A stretch of DNA of 64,000 nucleotides from JBBRHQ01 sp963725315 (GCA_963725315.1 CAVRYA010000007.1:186001-250000); one strand, 5' to 3'; shown: positions 41,724 through 50,623, counted from the stretch's first letter. A program made the numbers and translations. Notes: generated from the sequence alone by a model not told the origin.

Positions 41724-41893
41724 GGCCTATCCAGCATCGGTCGGGCCCGGAGCGAGGCGCGGCAGCCGAGGAGGGCGTGGACGAATGGGGGAGACCAGGC
41801 AGGCGCCGCTGCGCGCCCGCCGTAGTACGTGTGTCGAGCTGGGAGCGGTCGCGGCCGGAGCGCCAGGGGCCGCGGCGGAGCGGCTCGGCCAAA

Positions 41894-41910
41894 ACTTCAG
41901 TAAATGAAGT
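41894..41910. promoter_or_regulatory. Palindromic operator upstream of the HxlR gene
   Basis: ACTTCA-gtaaa-TGAAGT is a perfect 6-bp inverted repeat in a locally AT-rich stretch. A -10 box, TATACT, lies at 41919-41924; with 17-bp spacing the -35 position falls inside the palindrome, suiting autorepression by a dimeric winged-helix regulator. Confidence 0.6.
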
Positions 41911-41972
41911 CTTGGCGCTATACTCGCTGAAGCGAGCCGCTCGATGCGGGGTGGCCGACCCAATCGAAGCCG

Positions 41973-42323
41973 ATGAGCGCAATCAGCAACTCCCGATGCC
42001 CGGTCTGTCGCACGGCCGACGTCATCTCAGGCAAGTGGACGCTCTTGGTGATCCGTGACCTCGCGGACGGCAACAGCCGCTTCTGCGAGCTGGAGCGCTC
42101 GCTCGAGGGGATCAGCCCGCGAACGCTCTCGCTGCGCCTGCGCGCCCTCGAGGAGCAGGGGATCGTCGAGCGCCACACCTATCCCGAGGTCCCGCCCCGG
42201 GTCGAGTACGCGCTGACCGTGAAGGGCCGGGCGCTTGTGCCGCTGATCGACGACATGCGCGCCTACGGGAACAAGTGGCTGGCGGCCGAGCCCGCCGGGC
42301 AGGCTGCCGCAGTCCCGAGTTAA
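41973..42323 (+). CDS. HxlR-family winged-helix transcriptional regulator
   Basis: 116 aa. It has the hallmark CPVCRTADVISGKWTLLVIRDL (quoted as CPVCRTADVISGKW, LLVIRDL), the recognition region FCELERSLEGISPRTLSLRLRAL, and the wing GIVERHTYPEVPPRVEYALT. A single HTH domain acting as a dimer, often sensing redox or reactive electrophiles through the N-terminal cysteines (C9 and C12 here). A palindrome overlaps its promoter. It lies divergently from the prepilin operon, which it could also control. Confidence 0.95.
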   Translation: MSAISNSRCPVCRTADVISGKWTLLVIRDLADGNSRFCELERSLEGISPRTLSLRLRALEEQGIVERHTYPEVPPRVEYALTVKGRALVPLIDDMRAYGNKWLAAEPAGQAAAVPS

Positions 42324-42382
42324 GCGCTGCAAGCAATCCTGCAGGCGGAGGACCGGCGCAGGCGCGCACGAAGCAGCCATCC

Positions 42383-44212
42383 GTGCGTGACCCTGTCCTA
42401 CGCGAAGCGCTGAGCACGCTCGCCGCCGAGGCCGCGACCCGGCTGCGCTCGCTGGTCGCAACCGGCGATGAGATCCCCTTCGACGTCGCCGAGGACTCGG
42501 GCGAGAGCACCCACTTCTACCGCTACGTGCCGCTGACCTCGCGCTTCGTCGCCGAGCGCGAGGACGAGCTGCGCTCGCTGCCCTCGTTCGGCCCCGCCTG
42601 CGTCGCGGTCAGCGCCGCCGGCATCGCCGCGCCCTATCTGGAGGCCCGGGGCGCCACCGTCCCGGCCGACCCCGACGAGCGCGCGGCGGCGATGCTGATC
42701 CGCTTCATCGCCGCCCTCTGGGAGGGGAGCGCCGAGTTCTCGCTGGACGCCGTGCGGTTGAGGCGGGCCCTTGGTGAGCTCGACGCCGAGACCCGGGACG
42801 TCCACGAAGCCGACCTGCTGATCGCCCCGATCGTCGGCCTGCAGATGCCGCTGCCGCGCCTCCAGCTCCCGAGCGGGGTGCGGGTTGTCAGGGCCGACAC
42901 CGTCGATGCGCCGATCGATGCGATGCGCAGCGAGGGCATGCAGCGAGCCGCCTGGGAGCCGCAGTACCTGGCCCTGGCCGAGCAGGACGAGGGCGCCGAG
43001 GGCGTCAGCGCCGCGCTGGCCCAGCTCCACGACCTGATCAGCGTGCTGCGCCTCTACCGCGAGGGCGGCATCGGCCTCGGCCCATACGCCTTCGCCCCGG
43101 TCGGCGAGCAGAGCTGGCGGCGGATCGCGACCGGGGCCGCGCCGACCAGGCCCGGCGGCTACCAGCTCAGCGAGGACGACTCGATCGAGGTCCGGGGCTT
43201 CGCCCACGACCTCGAGGTGCGCCCCGATCCCGACGGACCGCTCGCCTGGGCCGTGGCAAGGTTCGAGATCGGCTGCGAGCGGCCGACGCCGCTGGAGGGG
43301 TTGAGCGACCACCTGCTCGCGCTGCGCGCGGTGCTCGAGGGTCCCGGCCCGGTCAACGCGCCGCTGCCGACCCGGGCGGCCGCGCTGCTGCCGGACGGGC
43401 CCGACCGCGAGGACGCGAACTTCCGCATCGAGCGCGCCCAGCGGCTCGAACGCACGCTGATGAGCGGCGGCCCGCTCCAGCCCGGCGGCGAGGACTCCAC
43501 GAGCGCCCTCGAGCTGGCGACGTGGGTCGAGGGCTGCACCCGCTCGATCCTGCGCGACGGGGCGCTCGGCTACTTCGGCGACGATCTCTGCGCCGCGGCC
43601 GACGAGACCCTGATCGCCGACGGGCTCGATGCGGGCGAGCCGGCCGACTCGCCGCAGATGGGCGGCACCGCGGAGTGGGAGGCGCTTGGCGAGGCCGACG
43701 CCGAGGAGGCCGAGGTTGCCGATCAGCTCGAGGGGTCGTCCCGGGAGCCCGTGGCTTCCGAGGAGCTGGAGGAGCCCCAGCCCGCCACCGGCGAGATCTC
43801 GGTCACCCGTATCTCCCCGGATCCGGAGCCCGAGCCGGCCGAGGAGCCGCCGACCGGGATCCTCGAGCCGATCAGCGGCGAGGAGCCCGAGATCAGGGTG
43901 AGCACAAGGCCGGAGCCAATCGAGGTTGATGAGGCGGCCGAGGACGGCGCCGAGGACTGGTTCGAGGAGTTCGACGAGCAAGGCGACCCAGCAAGGGAGG
44001 ACGAGGTGATCAACAGCGACTGGCACGAGCAGGACTCGCAGACCGCGACCCTGGAGTGGCCGATCGGCGCCGGTGAGCGGCGGCGAGAGGAGGCCGAACG
44101 TGAGCGGATCGACAGCCCCCGGGTGCGCCATCTCTTCCCCGTCCCCGAGGACGCCGACTGGGGCATCTCGGAGCTCGAGTACGACCGCAACCGGCGGGCC
44201 CGGGTCAGCTGA
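42383..44212 (+). CDS. Uncharacterised 609-aa protein with acidic C-terminal region
   Basis: Start GTG 42383 (MRDPVLREAL); no signal peptide or membrane helix. Residues 1-430 form a soluble, Leu/Ala-rich folded part (HFYRYVPLTSRFVAERE; LQLPSGVRVVRADTVDAPIDAMR; LHDLISVLRLYREGGIGLGPYAF). Residues about 430-570 are highly acidic and Pro/Glu-rich, probably disordered. A short conserved-looking C-terminal motif follows (RVRHLFPVPEDADWGISELEYDR). The plan recalls binding proteins with an acidic tether. It converges with, and overlaps by 8 nt, a Get3-like ATPase gene. No family recognised. Confidence 0.7.
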   Translation: MRDPVLREALSTLAAEAATRLRSLVATGDEIPFDVAEDSGESTHFYRYVPLTSRFVAEREDELRSLPSFGPACVAVSAAGIAAPYLEARGATVPADPDERAAAMLIRFIAALWEGSAEFSLDAVRLRRALGELDAETRDVHEADLLIAPIVGLQMPLPRLQLPSGVRVVRADTVDAPIDAMRSEGMQRAAWEPQYLALAEQDEGAEGVSAALAQLHDLISVLRLYREGGIGLGPYAFAPVGEQSWRRIATGAAPTRPGGYQLSEDDSIEVRGFAHDLEVRPDPDGPLAWAVARFEIGCERPTPLEGLSDHLLALRAVLEGPGPVNAPLPTRAAALLPDGPDREDANFRIERAQRLERTLMSGGPLQPGGEDSTSALELATWVEGCTRSILRDGALGYFGDDLCAAADETLIADGLDAGEPADSPQMGGTAEWEALGEADAEEAEVADQLEGSSREPVASEELEEPQPATGEISVTRISPDPEPEPAEEPPTGILEPISGEEPEIRVSTRPEPIEVDEAAEDGAEDWFEEFDEQGDPAREDEVINSDWHEQDSQTATLEWPIGAGERRREEAERERIDSPRVRHLFPVPEDADWGISELEYDRNRRARVS

Positions 44213-45362
44213 CCGGAGCCGCGGCGGCGATCTCCGCCCGCTCCCTGCCGCTGGCGAACAGGAAGCGGTTTATCTGGGCCAGCCCGGCGAGGTCGTGGAC
44301 GTCCTCGTCGAGGTAGGGCACCTGAATCACGCTGCGGGTGCGGAGCTCCGCGGCGAGATGCTCGATGTTGCGGGTGTCGCGGTCGGCGAGCGCCTGGTAG
44401 TCGAAGAAATTGCGAGCCACGCGCTGGGCAAGGCCCGCGTCGCCGAGCGCCCCCTCGAGGGCGGCCACGAGGTCCTCGCCGTTGCCCCGCAGGTGTTCTG
44501 AGGGGTAGTGGACCTTGTTGACGATCACCCCGCCGAAGGGCAGCCTGGCCTCGACCAGCTTGCGGTGGAAGTAGACGGCCTCCGAGATCGGCTCCCCCTG
44601 CGGGCCGCAGACCACGAGGAAGCAGGTGCCAGGGTCGGCGAGCAGCTCGTTGACCCGCTTGGCGCGTTCCTGGAACCCGTCGACCATGCCGCTGAAGGCG
44701 GTGAAGAACTCCGAGAGGTCGGCGAGCAGGTCGAAGCCGAGGATCCTCTTCAGCACCGAGAGGGCGACGGTCGCGCCGCGCCCGGCGACCTTGGCGGCGA
44801 ACCCGGTCGGGCGCATGAAGACCCGCAGCGAGCGGCCCTCGATGAACTGGGTCAGCCGCCGCGGCGCGTCGAGGAAGTCGAGGGCATTGCGGCTTGGAGG
44901 AGTGTCGAGGACGAGCAGGTCGAACTCGCCCTCGGAGTGGAGCTCGAAGAGCTTCTCCATAGCCATGTACTCCTGGGAGCCGGCCAGGGCGTTGGAGATC
45001 TGCTGGTAGATGCGGTTCTCCAGCACCCGGTCGCGTGACTCCTCGTCGGGGGCGTGGCGGCTGACCAGCTCGTCGAAGGTCGCCTTCGCGTCGAGCATCA
45101 TCGCCCAGAGCTCGCCCCGGATCTCGATCCCGTGCTTGCGGAAGAGCGCCGGGTCGACCATCCTCGCCTCGTTGCCGAGCTGCTCGAGCCCGAGCGAGTC
45201 GGCAAGCCGCTTGGCGGGGTCGATGGTCAGCACGCAGACCTTCTTGCCGCGCTCGGCCATGCCGGCCGCGATCGCCGCGGAGGTGGTGGTCTTGCCGACC
45301 CCGCCGGAGCCGGCGCAGATGCAGATCCCCTTCCCCTCGAGCACGTCGCCGATCGCCGGCAT
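44205..45362 (-). CDS. Get3/ArsA-family ATPase, second subunit of a pair
   Basis: 385 aa from ATG 45362. A deviant Walker A (GSGGVGKTTTSAAIA) near residue 18, the switch I-type DPAKRLADSLG, DTPPSRNALDFLDAP and a C-terminal NKVHYP motif define the ArsA/Get3 family. It lacks the arsenite cysteines expected of an arsenic pump. Together with the adjoining gene it resembles the mycobacterial pair Rv3679-Rv3680 (bacterial Get3-like A and B), which act in the cytoplasm and are not arsenic pumps. Start and upstream stop overlap (TGATG), so the pair is probably an obligate heterodimer. Confidence 0.9.
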   Translation of the reverse strand: MPAIGDVLEGKGICICAGSGGVGKTTTSAAIAAGMAERGKKVCVLTIDPAKRLADSLGLEQLGNEARMVDPALFRKHGIEIRGELWAMMLDAKATFDELVSRHAPDEESRDRVLENRIYQQISNALAGSQEYMAMEKLFELHSEGEFDLLVLDTPPSRNALDFLDAPRRLTQFIEGRSLRVFMRPTGFAAKVAGRGATVALSVLKRILGFDLLADLSEFFTAFSGMVDGFQERAKRVNELLADPGTCFLVVCGPQGEPISEAVYFHRKLVEARLPFGGVIVNKVHYPSEHLRGNGEDLVAALEGALGDAGLAQRVARNFFDYQALADRDTRNIEHLAAELRTRSVIQVPYLDEDVHDLAGLAQINRFLFASGRERAEIAAAAPVS

Positions 45363-46297
45363 CAGAGCCTCGCCGAGAGGAGCCTTGCCTCCTCGATTCC
45401 CAGCTCCGGCTTGAAGACGAAGGGCAGCGTCTTCACCGGGGTGGCGGTGCGCCGGCGCAGGCGGGCGAGCTGGGAGCGCTGCGAGCGGGCCCTGCGGAAC
45501 TCCGAGACGGCGGCCCGGGCGGCGTCGCGGACGGCGCCCACGCCGGACTCTGAGGCGCCCAGGGCGGCCAGCTTCTCGGCGTCGGGCTTGGAGAAGCGCT
45601 CGGGGTAGAGCGCGTTCATGTAGACGCGGTCGACGGAGATGCCGACCTCCTCGCGCAGCGCCCGCTCCAGAACCGCCGACTCGTTGACCGGCATCTCCTC
45701 GGGCAGCGAGACGATCGCGGTCCCGGTGTGGGTGTGGTCGGTGATCAGCCGGTCCAGCTCGAGCGCCTGGCTGTGGATCGGCCCGACCCTGGCGATGCCT
45801 GCGAAGGTGCGCGGCGTCTCCAGGAAGCCGATCCCGTGCCCCGTCGCCGGCGCGTCGACCACGACGAGGTCGTACTTGCGGCCCTGCTTGACCCTGCGGT
45901 CGGGCTGCGCCAGCTCCCAGATCTTGCCTATCGTGACCAGCTCCTTCAGCCCCGGGGTGGCCGCTGTCAGGTAGGTGAAGATGCGGCTGCGGAACAGCAT
46001 GTCGCGCATCGCCCGCACCTTCAGCTGGAGCAGCACGTACTCGCGCATCGACTCGTCCGGGTCGATCGAGATCGACCACAGGTTCTCCTCCATCTGCACC
46101 TCGTGGAAGCCGATCTGCGCCCGCTTGAAGACCCGCGAGGCATGCTCCTGGGAGGCGACCTCGCAGACGATCGTCCGCTTCCCCTCGGCTGCTGCGCGCA
46201 GGCCGAGCGCGAGGGCGACGGTGCTCTTGCCGACCCCGCCCTTGCCGGTGACGAAGACGAGGCGCTTGTCGAGGAGATCCGCGATGGGCGCATTCAA
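45362..46297 (-). CDS. Get3/ArsA-family ATPase, first subunit of a pair
   Basis: 311 aa. P-loop VTGKGGVGKSTVALALG (about 16-32), VASQEHASRVF, a DAPATGHGIGFLETP switch II region, IVSLPEEMPVNESAVL, and a Get3-like helix-rich middle. It is smaller than its partner, as in the mycobacterial pair. No transmembrane hydrophobic groove can be judged by eye. The gene is divergent from parA; the 238-nt gap between them is largely filled by tandem double-hairpin repeats. Confidence 0.9.
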   Translation of the reverse strand: MNAPIADLLDKRLVFVTGKGGVGKSTVALALGLRAAAEGKRTIVCEVASQEHASRVFKRAQIGFHEVQMEENLWSISIDPDESMREYVLLQLKVRAMRDMLFRSRIFTYLTAATPGLKELVTIGKIWELAQPDRRVKQGRKYDLVVVDAPATGHGIGFLETPRTFAGIARVGPIHSQALELDRLITDHTHTGTAIVSLPEEMPVNESAVLERALREEVGISVDRVYMNALYPERFSKPDAEKLAALGASESGVGAVRDAARAAVSEFRRARSQRSQLARLRRRTATPVKTLPFVFKPELGIEEARLLSARL

Positions 46298-46310
46298 GCA
46301 GCAGATGTGT

Positions 46311-46466
46311 CTGCCGGCGCGGTGTTAGCGCCGGCACAGGCATGTCAGGCGGCGGAGCCGCCGCAAGTTATTCCCGTCTGCCGGCGCGGCTCACATGACG
46401 CCGGCACAGGCATGTCAGGCGGCGGAGCCGCCGCAAGTTATTCCCGTCTGCCGGCGCGGTGTGAGC
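46311..46466. repeat. Tandem double-hairpin repeats (two full copies and a partial third)
   Basis: Copies start at about 46311 and 46378, with a partial one at 46448, and are 67-70 bp apart. Each has GCCGGCGC...GCGCCGGC (or a variant) and GGCGGC-gga-GCCGCC hairpins separated by ACAGGCATGTCA, and ends CAAGTTATTCCCG. The reverse complement of the same unit is at 13419-13482. The copies lie between divergent start codons, so they are not simple terminators. Confidence 0.8.
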
Positions 46467-46535
46467 TACTGCACCGTTCCTAGCAATTTCCGTCAGCGGC
46501 AGGAAAAGCCGCTGGCCATCCGAATACCCGCGCAA

Positions 46536-47624
46536 ATGGGATTCCTCAGCCGCAAGCAGAAGACAGTGGAGCCGACCTCACCGACCGAGCTCATCGAGCC
46601 CTACGCCGACGAGCCGGCCGAGGAGTTCGACGTCCAGATCGCGCACCACCCGGAGGAGACCGACGGCTCGACGACGCCGCCGGAGCCCGACGACGTCGAG
46701 ATCGTCGTCTCCCAGGGATCCAACGGCGCCGGTTCCGTCGCCCCGGAGCCCGAGACCGCTGCGCCCGAAGAGCCGGCCAGGATGCGTCCCGAGGACCTGA
46801 TCGCCCCCAGTCGCCACCAGATGGCCGCCGAGGCGCAGGCGCCGGTACAGGCCCCGACCCGCAACGCGCAGATCATCTCCTTCGCGAACCAGAAGGGCGG
46901 TGTGGCCAAGACGACCACCACGCTCAACCTGGCGGTCGCCTTCGCCGAGTCCGGCCACAAGGTCCTCTGCATCGACCTCGACCCCCAGGGGAACCTGACG
47001 ATGAGCCAGGGGATCGATCCCGACAAGGTCGAGAAGAGCCTCTATGACGTCCTCGTCAACGACCTGCCGATCAGCGAGGTGATCGCCGAGCGCGAGATCG
47101 ACATCGCCGTCGCCTCGATCGATCTCGCTGGAGCCGAGATCGCGATGAGCACCAAGATCGGCCGGGAGCGCTCGCTCGAGAAGGCGCTGCGGGAGGTCTC
47201 GGGCGACTACGACTTCATCTGCATCGACACGCCGCCCAGTCTCGGGCTGCTGACGATCAACGCCCTGACGGCCTCCGACAAGGTGATCGTCCCCGTCCAG
47301 TGCGAGTATCTCTCGATGCGCGGGCTGGTGCAGCTCCAGAACACGCTGAAGATGATCCAGGACAACCTCAACCCCGACGTCGAGATCGAGGGCATCCTGC
47401 CGACCATGTTCGACGCGCGCACGGTCCACGCCAAGGAGGCGGTCGAGATCCTCGAGGAGAACTTCGGCGACCTCGTCTTCAAATCACGGATCCGCAAGGC
47501 GGTCAAGTTCGCCGAGGCGCCCGTGCGGGGAGCTAGTGTGCTCAAGTACGATCCTGACTCCAACGCGGCCAACTACTATCGGGACCTGGCCAAGGAGGTT
47601 CTGACGCATGGCACGTCGTCGTAA
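46536..47624 (+). CDS. ParA-family ATPase with long N-terminal extension, coupled to ftsZ
   Basis: 362 aa from ATG 46536. A longer reading from 46395 runs through the hairpin repeats and is not used. Residues 1-108 are an acidic, Pro/Glu-rich extension, probably disordered. The ParA domain has the deviant Walker A NQKGGVAKTTTT (about 118-129), DLDPQGNLTMS, the Walker B FICIDTPPSLG and VQCEYLSMRGL. In family terms it is chromosome- or cargo-segregation-like (Soj/MinD relatives). No parB follows; instead the gene overlaps ftsZ by 17 nt, suggesting a role in positioning division. Confidence 0.92.
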   Translation: MGFLSRKQKTVEPTSPTELIEPYADEPAEEFDVQIAHHPEETDGSTTPPEPDDVEIVVSQGSNGAGSVAPEPETAAPEEPARMRPEDLIAPSRHQMAAEAQAPVQAPTRNAQIISFANQKGGVAKTTTTLNLAVAFAESGHKVLCIDLDPQGNLTMSQGIDPDKVEKSLYDVLVNDLPISEVIAEREIDIAVASIDLAGAEIAMSTKIGRERSLEKALREVSGDYDFICIDTPPSLGLLTINALTASDKVIVPVQCEYLSMRGLVQLQNTLKMIQDNLNPDVEIEGILPTMFDARTVHAKEAVEILEENFGDLVFKSRIRKAVKFAEAPVRGASVLKYDPDSNAANYYRDLAKEVLTHGTSS

Positions 47625-49065
47625 GCGCGCGAGCATGCGCGAGGGTCCCCTCGCCGACCTCTTCCGCTCGACTTCCGACGACGTTCCCGAGGACCCGCCG
47701 GAGGCTCCCCGCCCGGGTGAGCGCGAGGCCGAGGCGGCGCCAGAGCCGCCCGCCGAGGAGCCCGCCCGCCCCGCCGAGGAGCCTCAGGCCGCGCCCGCGC
47801 CCCCCGCCGGCGAGGACCCCTATGCGGCTCGCTTCGGCCGCGGCGACCCGGTCTCCGGCGCCGAGCCTCCCGCCGCTCCGCCCGACGCCGGCAGCGTCCC
47901 CGAGCCGCGCGACCGCGTCAAGCGGGTGTTCGACGAGCGCCCCGGCGAGGTGATGGAAGTTCCGCGCTACGGACGCGACGAGCCGGCCTACGCCCCCAAG
48001 GGCGGCGAGCCACACACGCCGAAGATCCGCGTCATCGGAGTCGGCGGTGCCGGGGTGAACGCCGTCAACAGGATGGTCGAGGCCCAGATCCCCGGGGTCG
48101 AGTTCATGGCCGTCAACACCGACCTGCAATCCCTGCAGCTCTGCATCGCCGACGTCACCGTCCACATCGGCTCTGAGCAGACTCGCGGTCTCGGCGCCGG
48201 GGCCGACCCCGACCTCGGCTTCAAGTCGGCCTTCGACGAGCAGGACAAGATCAAGCGCCTGCTCAAAGGGTCGGACATGGTCTTCATCGCCGCCGGCGCC
48301 GGCGGCGGCACCGGCACCGGCGCCGCCCCGGTGGTCGCCAGGCTGGCGCGCGAGGTCGGGGCGCTGACCGTCGGCATCGTCACCAAGCCGTTCAGCTTCG
48401 AGGGCAGCCGGCGCGGCAGCCAGGCGGGCAAGGGCATCGAGGCGCTCGCCGCCGAGGTCGACACCCTGATCGTCGTCCCCAACGATCGCCTGCTCGACGT
48501 CCTCGATCAGCAGACCTCGATGGTCGAGGCGTTCCAGGTGGCCGACGACGTGCTCCGCCAGGGCGTGCAGGGCATCTCCGACCTGGTCACCCTGCCGGCG
48601 CTGATCAACCTCGACTTCGCCGACGTCCGCACGATCATGTCCGAGGCGGGGCAGGCCCTGCTCGGGATCGGCATGGGCACAGGCGAGGCGCGGGCCGTCG
48701 CGGCGGCGGAGAAGGCGATCTCCTCGCCGCTGCTGGAGACCTCGATGGAGGGGGCGCGCTCGATCCTGCTCTCGATCACGGGCGGCCCCGACCTCTCGCT
48801 GGTCGAGGTGAGCGAGGCCGCCAAGGTGGTCGGCGAGGCCGCCCACCCGGATGCCAACATCATCTTCGGCGCCAACGTCGATGGCGAACTCGGCGACCAG
48901 GTCTGGGTCACCGTCGTCGCCACCCGCTTCGATGGCCGCGGCGCGCCGCCCCGGCGCAGCGCCGAGCCGACGATCCGCCGCACCAAGGAGGCCGGTCCCA
49001 CCCGCAGGGGCGAGCGGCCGGGAGAGCTCGGCGGAGTCGACGTTCCGGAGTTCCTCCCCGGATAG
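47608..49065 (+). CDS. ftsZ: Cell division GTPase FtsZ with an extended N-terminus
   Basis: 485 aa. FtsZ polymerises into the Z-ring at the division site. The core starts at KIRVIGVGGAGVNAVNRM (about residue 139), with the tubulin signature GGGTGTG (232-238), the T7 loop NLDFADV (N334, D336, D339) and the C-terminal partner-binding peptide VDVPEFLPG. Residues 1-138 are a Pro/Ala/Glu-rich extension starting with a basic MARRRKRASMREG, absent from typical FtsZ. All GTPase residues are present, so this is a functional FtsZ rather than a divergent paralogue. The start lies inside parA. Confidence 0.95.
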   Translation: MARRRKRASMREGPLADLFRSTSDDVPEDPPEAPRPGEREAEAAPEPPAEEPARPAEEPQAAPAPPAGEDPYAARFGRGDPVSGAEPPAAPPDAGSVPEPRDRVKRVFDERPGEVMEVPRYGRDEPAYAPKGGEPHTPKIRVIGVGGAGVNAVNRMVEAQIPGVEFMAVNTDLQSLQLCIADVTVHIGSEQTRGLGAGADPDLGFKSAFDEQDKIKRLLKGSDMVFIAAGAGGGTGTGAAPVVARLAREVGALTVGIVTKPFSFEGSRRGSQAGKGIEALAAEVDTLIVVPNDRLLDVLDQQTSMVEAFQVADDVLRQGVQGISDLVTLPALINLDFADVRTIMSEAGQALLGIGMGTGEARAVAAAEKAISSPLLETSMEGARSILLSITGGPDLSLVEVSEAAKVVGEAAHPDANIIFGANVDGELGDQVWVTVVATRFDGRGAPPRRSAEPTIRRTKEAGPTRRGERPGELGGVDVPEFLPG

Positions 49066-49087
49066 ACCCGGTCGCGGGTAGGCAAGC

Positions 49088-50623
49088 TTGAAGGGCGTCG
49101 TCGCCGCCGGCCATCCGCTGACCGCGGAGGCGGGAGCCGAGGTCCTGCGGGCGGGAGGAAACGCGGTCGACGCGGCTGTCGCAGCCGCCTTCGCCTCCTT
49201 CGCGGTCGAGAGCCCCCTGACCGGACTGGGGGCGGGCGGGTTCATGATCGTCCACAAGGACGAGGAGTCGGTGCTGATCGACTTCTTCGTCGAGGCTCCC
49301 GGACGGGAGGGCTTTGAGCGCGGCGAGGAGCTGGTGCCGATCGACGTCCACTTCGACGAATCGACGACCCAGGTGTTCAACGTCGGCGCGGCCTCCTGCG
49401 GCGTCCCGGGGACCGCGGCCGGCCTCGCCGCGGCGCTGGAGCGCTTCGGGACGATGCCGATGGAGGCCCTGATCGGCCCGGCGGTCCGTCACGCCCGCGA
49501 GGGCTCCCCGATCAACCGCCAGCAGGCCTACGTGCTGAGCATCCTCGAGCCGATCTACACGCGGCTGCCCGAGTGCAGGGCGATCTACGCGCCCGAGGGC
49601 AGGATCCTGGGCGAGGGCGAGGCCTTCCGGTTCGCAGACCTGGCGAGCGGGCTGGAGATGCTGGCGGCCGAGGGACCCGAGCCCTTCTACGAGGGCGAGC
49701 TCGGCCGCTCGGTCGCCGACTTCGTCTGCGATCGCGGCGGCATCCTCTCGCGCTCCGACATGGCCGCCTACCGCCCGATCGAGCGCCGGCCGGTCGGCGC
49801 CTCCTACCGCGGCTGTCGCATCCTCACCAATCCGCCTCCCTCCTCGGGCGGGATCCTGATCGCCTACGCCCTGGAGCTCCTCGAGCGCGGCGGCGAGGAG
49901 GGGATCGAGGCGCTGGTCGGGGTGATGGGTGCAGCCAACGAGGCACGGGGGGAGGAGTTCAGCGAGGGGCTCTACAGGGAGGGCTTCAGCGCCGAGTTCC
50001 TCTCGCCGGAGCGCCTCGACGCCCCGCTGCCGGGGCTGGGGCCGTCCGCAGGGGCCGGGCCGGGCGATCGCTTCGGCTCGACCACTCACCTGGTGGTGAT
50101 CGACGCGGGCGGAGTCTGCGCCAGCGTCACCTGCTCGAACGGCACCGGCTCGGGCCTGGTCGTCCCGGGAACCGGGATACACGTCAACAACATGCTCGGC
50201 GAGGAGGACCTCAACCCGCACGGCTTCCATCGAACGCCGGCCGGTCGGCGGATCCCCTCGATGATGTCTCCGACCATCGTCCTGCGCGAGGATCAGGTGA
50301 TCGCCGGGCTCGGCAGCGCCGGCTCCAACAGGATCCGCTCAGCGGTCCTGCAGACCGTCGTGCGGCTGCTGGCAGACGGCATGGGCCCTGCGGAGGCGGT
50401 CGCGGCACCCCGGGTCCACTACGAGGCCGGCAGCCTGCAGGCCGAGCCCGGCGTCGACGAGGATGGCCTGCGCCGGGTCGAGGCTGCCAGGGTGCCGGTT
50501 ATCCGCTGGCGCGAGCGCAACCTCTTCTTCGGCGGGGTCCAGGCGGTCACCCGCGACCCGGCGACGGGAGAGCTGCAGGGCGGCGGCGACCCGCGCCGCG
50601 GCGGCGCCGTGGCCCACGCCTGA
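49088..50623 (+). CDS. Gamma-glutamyltransferase family protein (Ntn hydrolase), no signal peptide
   Basis: 511 aa, TTG start. It has the GGT fold: GHPLTAEAGAEVLRAGGNAVDAAVAA (quoted as GHPLTAEAG, GGNAVDAA) at the N-terminus, ESPLTGLGAGGFMIV, and GSTTHLVVID near residue 330, where the Thr after GST is the autocleavage nucleophile. A later GLVVPGTGIHVNNML and SMMSPTIV are family segments. The absence of a signal peptide argues for a cytoplasmic enzyme. The substrate may be glutathione-like thiols or another gamma-glutamyl compound; not resolved. It follows ftsZ by 22 nt. Confidence 0.92.
   Translation: MKGVVAAGHPLTAEAGAEVLRAGGNAVDAAVAAAFASFAVESPLTGLGAGGFMIVHKDEESVLIDFFVEAPGREGFERGEELVPIDVHFDESTTQVFNVGAASCGVPGTAAGLAAALERFGTMPMEALIGPAVRHAREGSPINRQQAYVLSILEPIYTRLPECRAIYAPEGRILGEGEAFRFADLASGLEMLAAEGPEPFYEGELGRSVADFVCDRGGILSRSDMAAYRPIERRPVGASYRGCRILTNPPPSSGGILIAYALELLERGGEEGIEALVGVMGAANEARGEEFSEGLYREGFSAEFLSPERLDAPLPGLGPSAGAGPGDRFGSTTHLVVIDAGGVCASVTCSNGTGSGLVVPGTGIHVNNMLGEEDLNPHGFHRTPAGRRIPSMMSPTIVLREDQVIAGLGSAGSNRIRSAVLQTVVRLLADGMGPAEAVAAPRVHYEAGSLQAEPGVDEDGLRRVEAARVPVIRWRERNLFFGGVQAVTRDPATGELQGGGDPRRGGAVAHA

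Noticed and set aside
44205..46297. Arsenite efflux (ArsA) operon
   Set aside because: No ArsB, ArsD or ArsR nearby and no arsenite-binding cysteines seen; the paired layout fits Get3-like ATPases.
46311..46466. Short CRISPR array
   Set aside because: The repeated part spans almost the whole period, there are no variable spacers and no cas genes.
46395..46535. Upstream in-frame extension of the ParA gene
   Set aside because: It would translate the hairpin repeats; the ATG at 46536 gives a sensible start (MGFLSRKQK).
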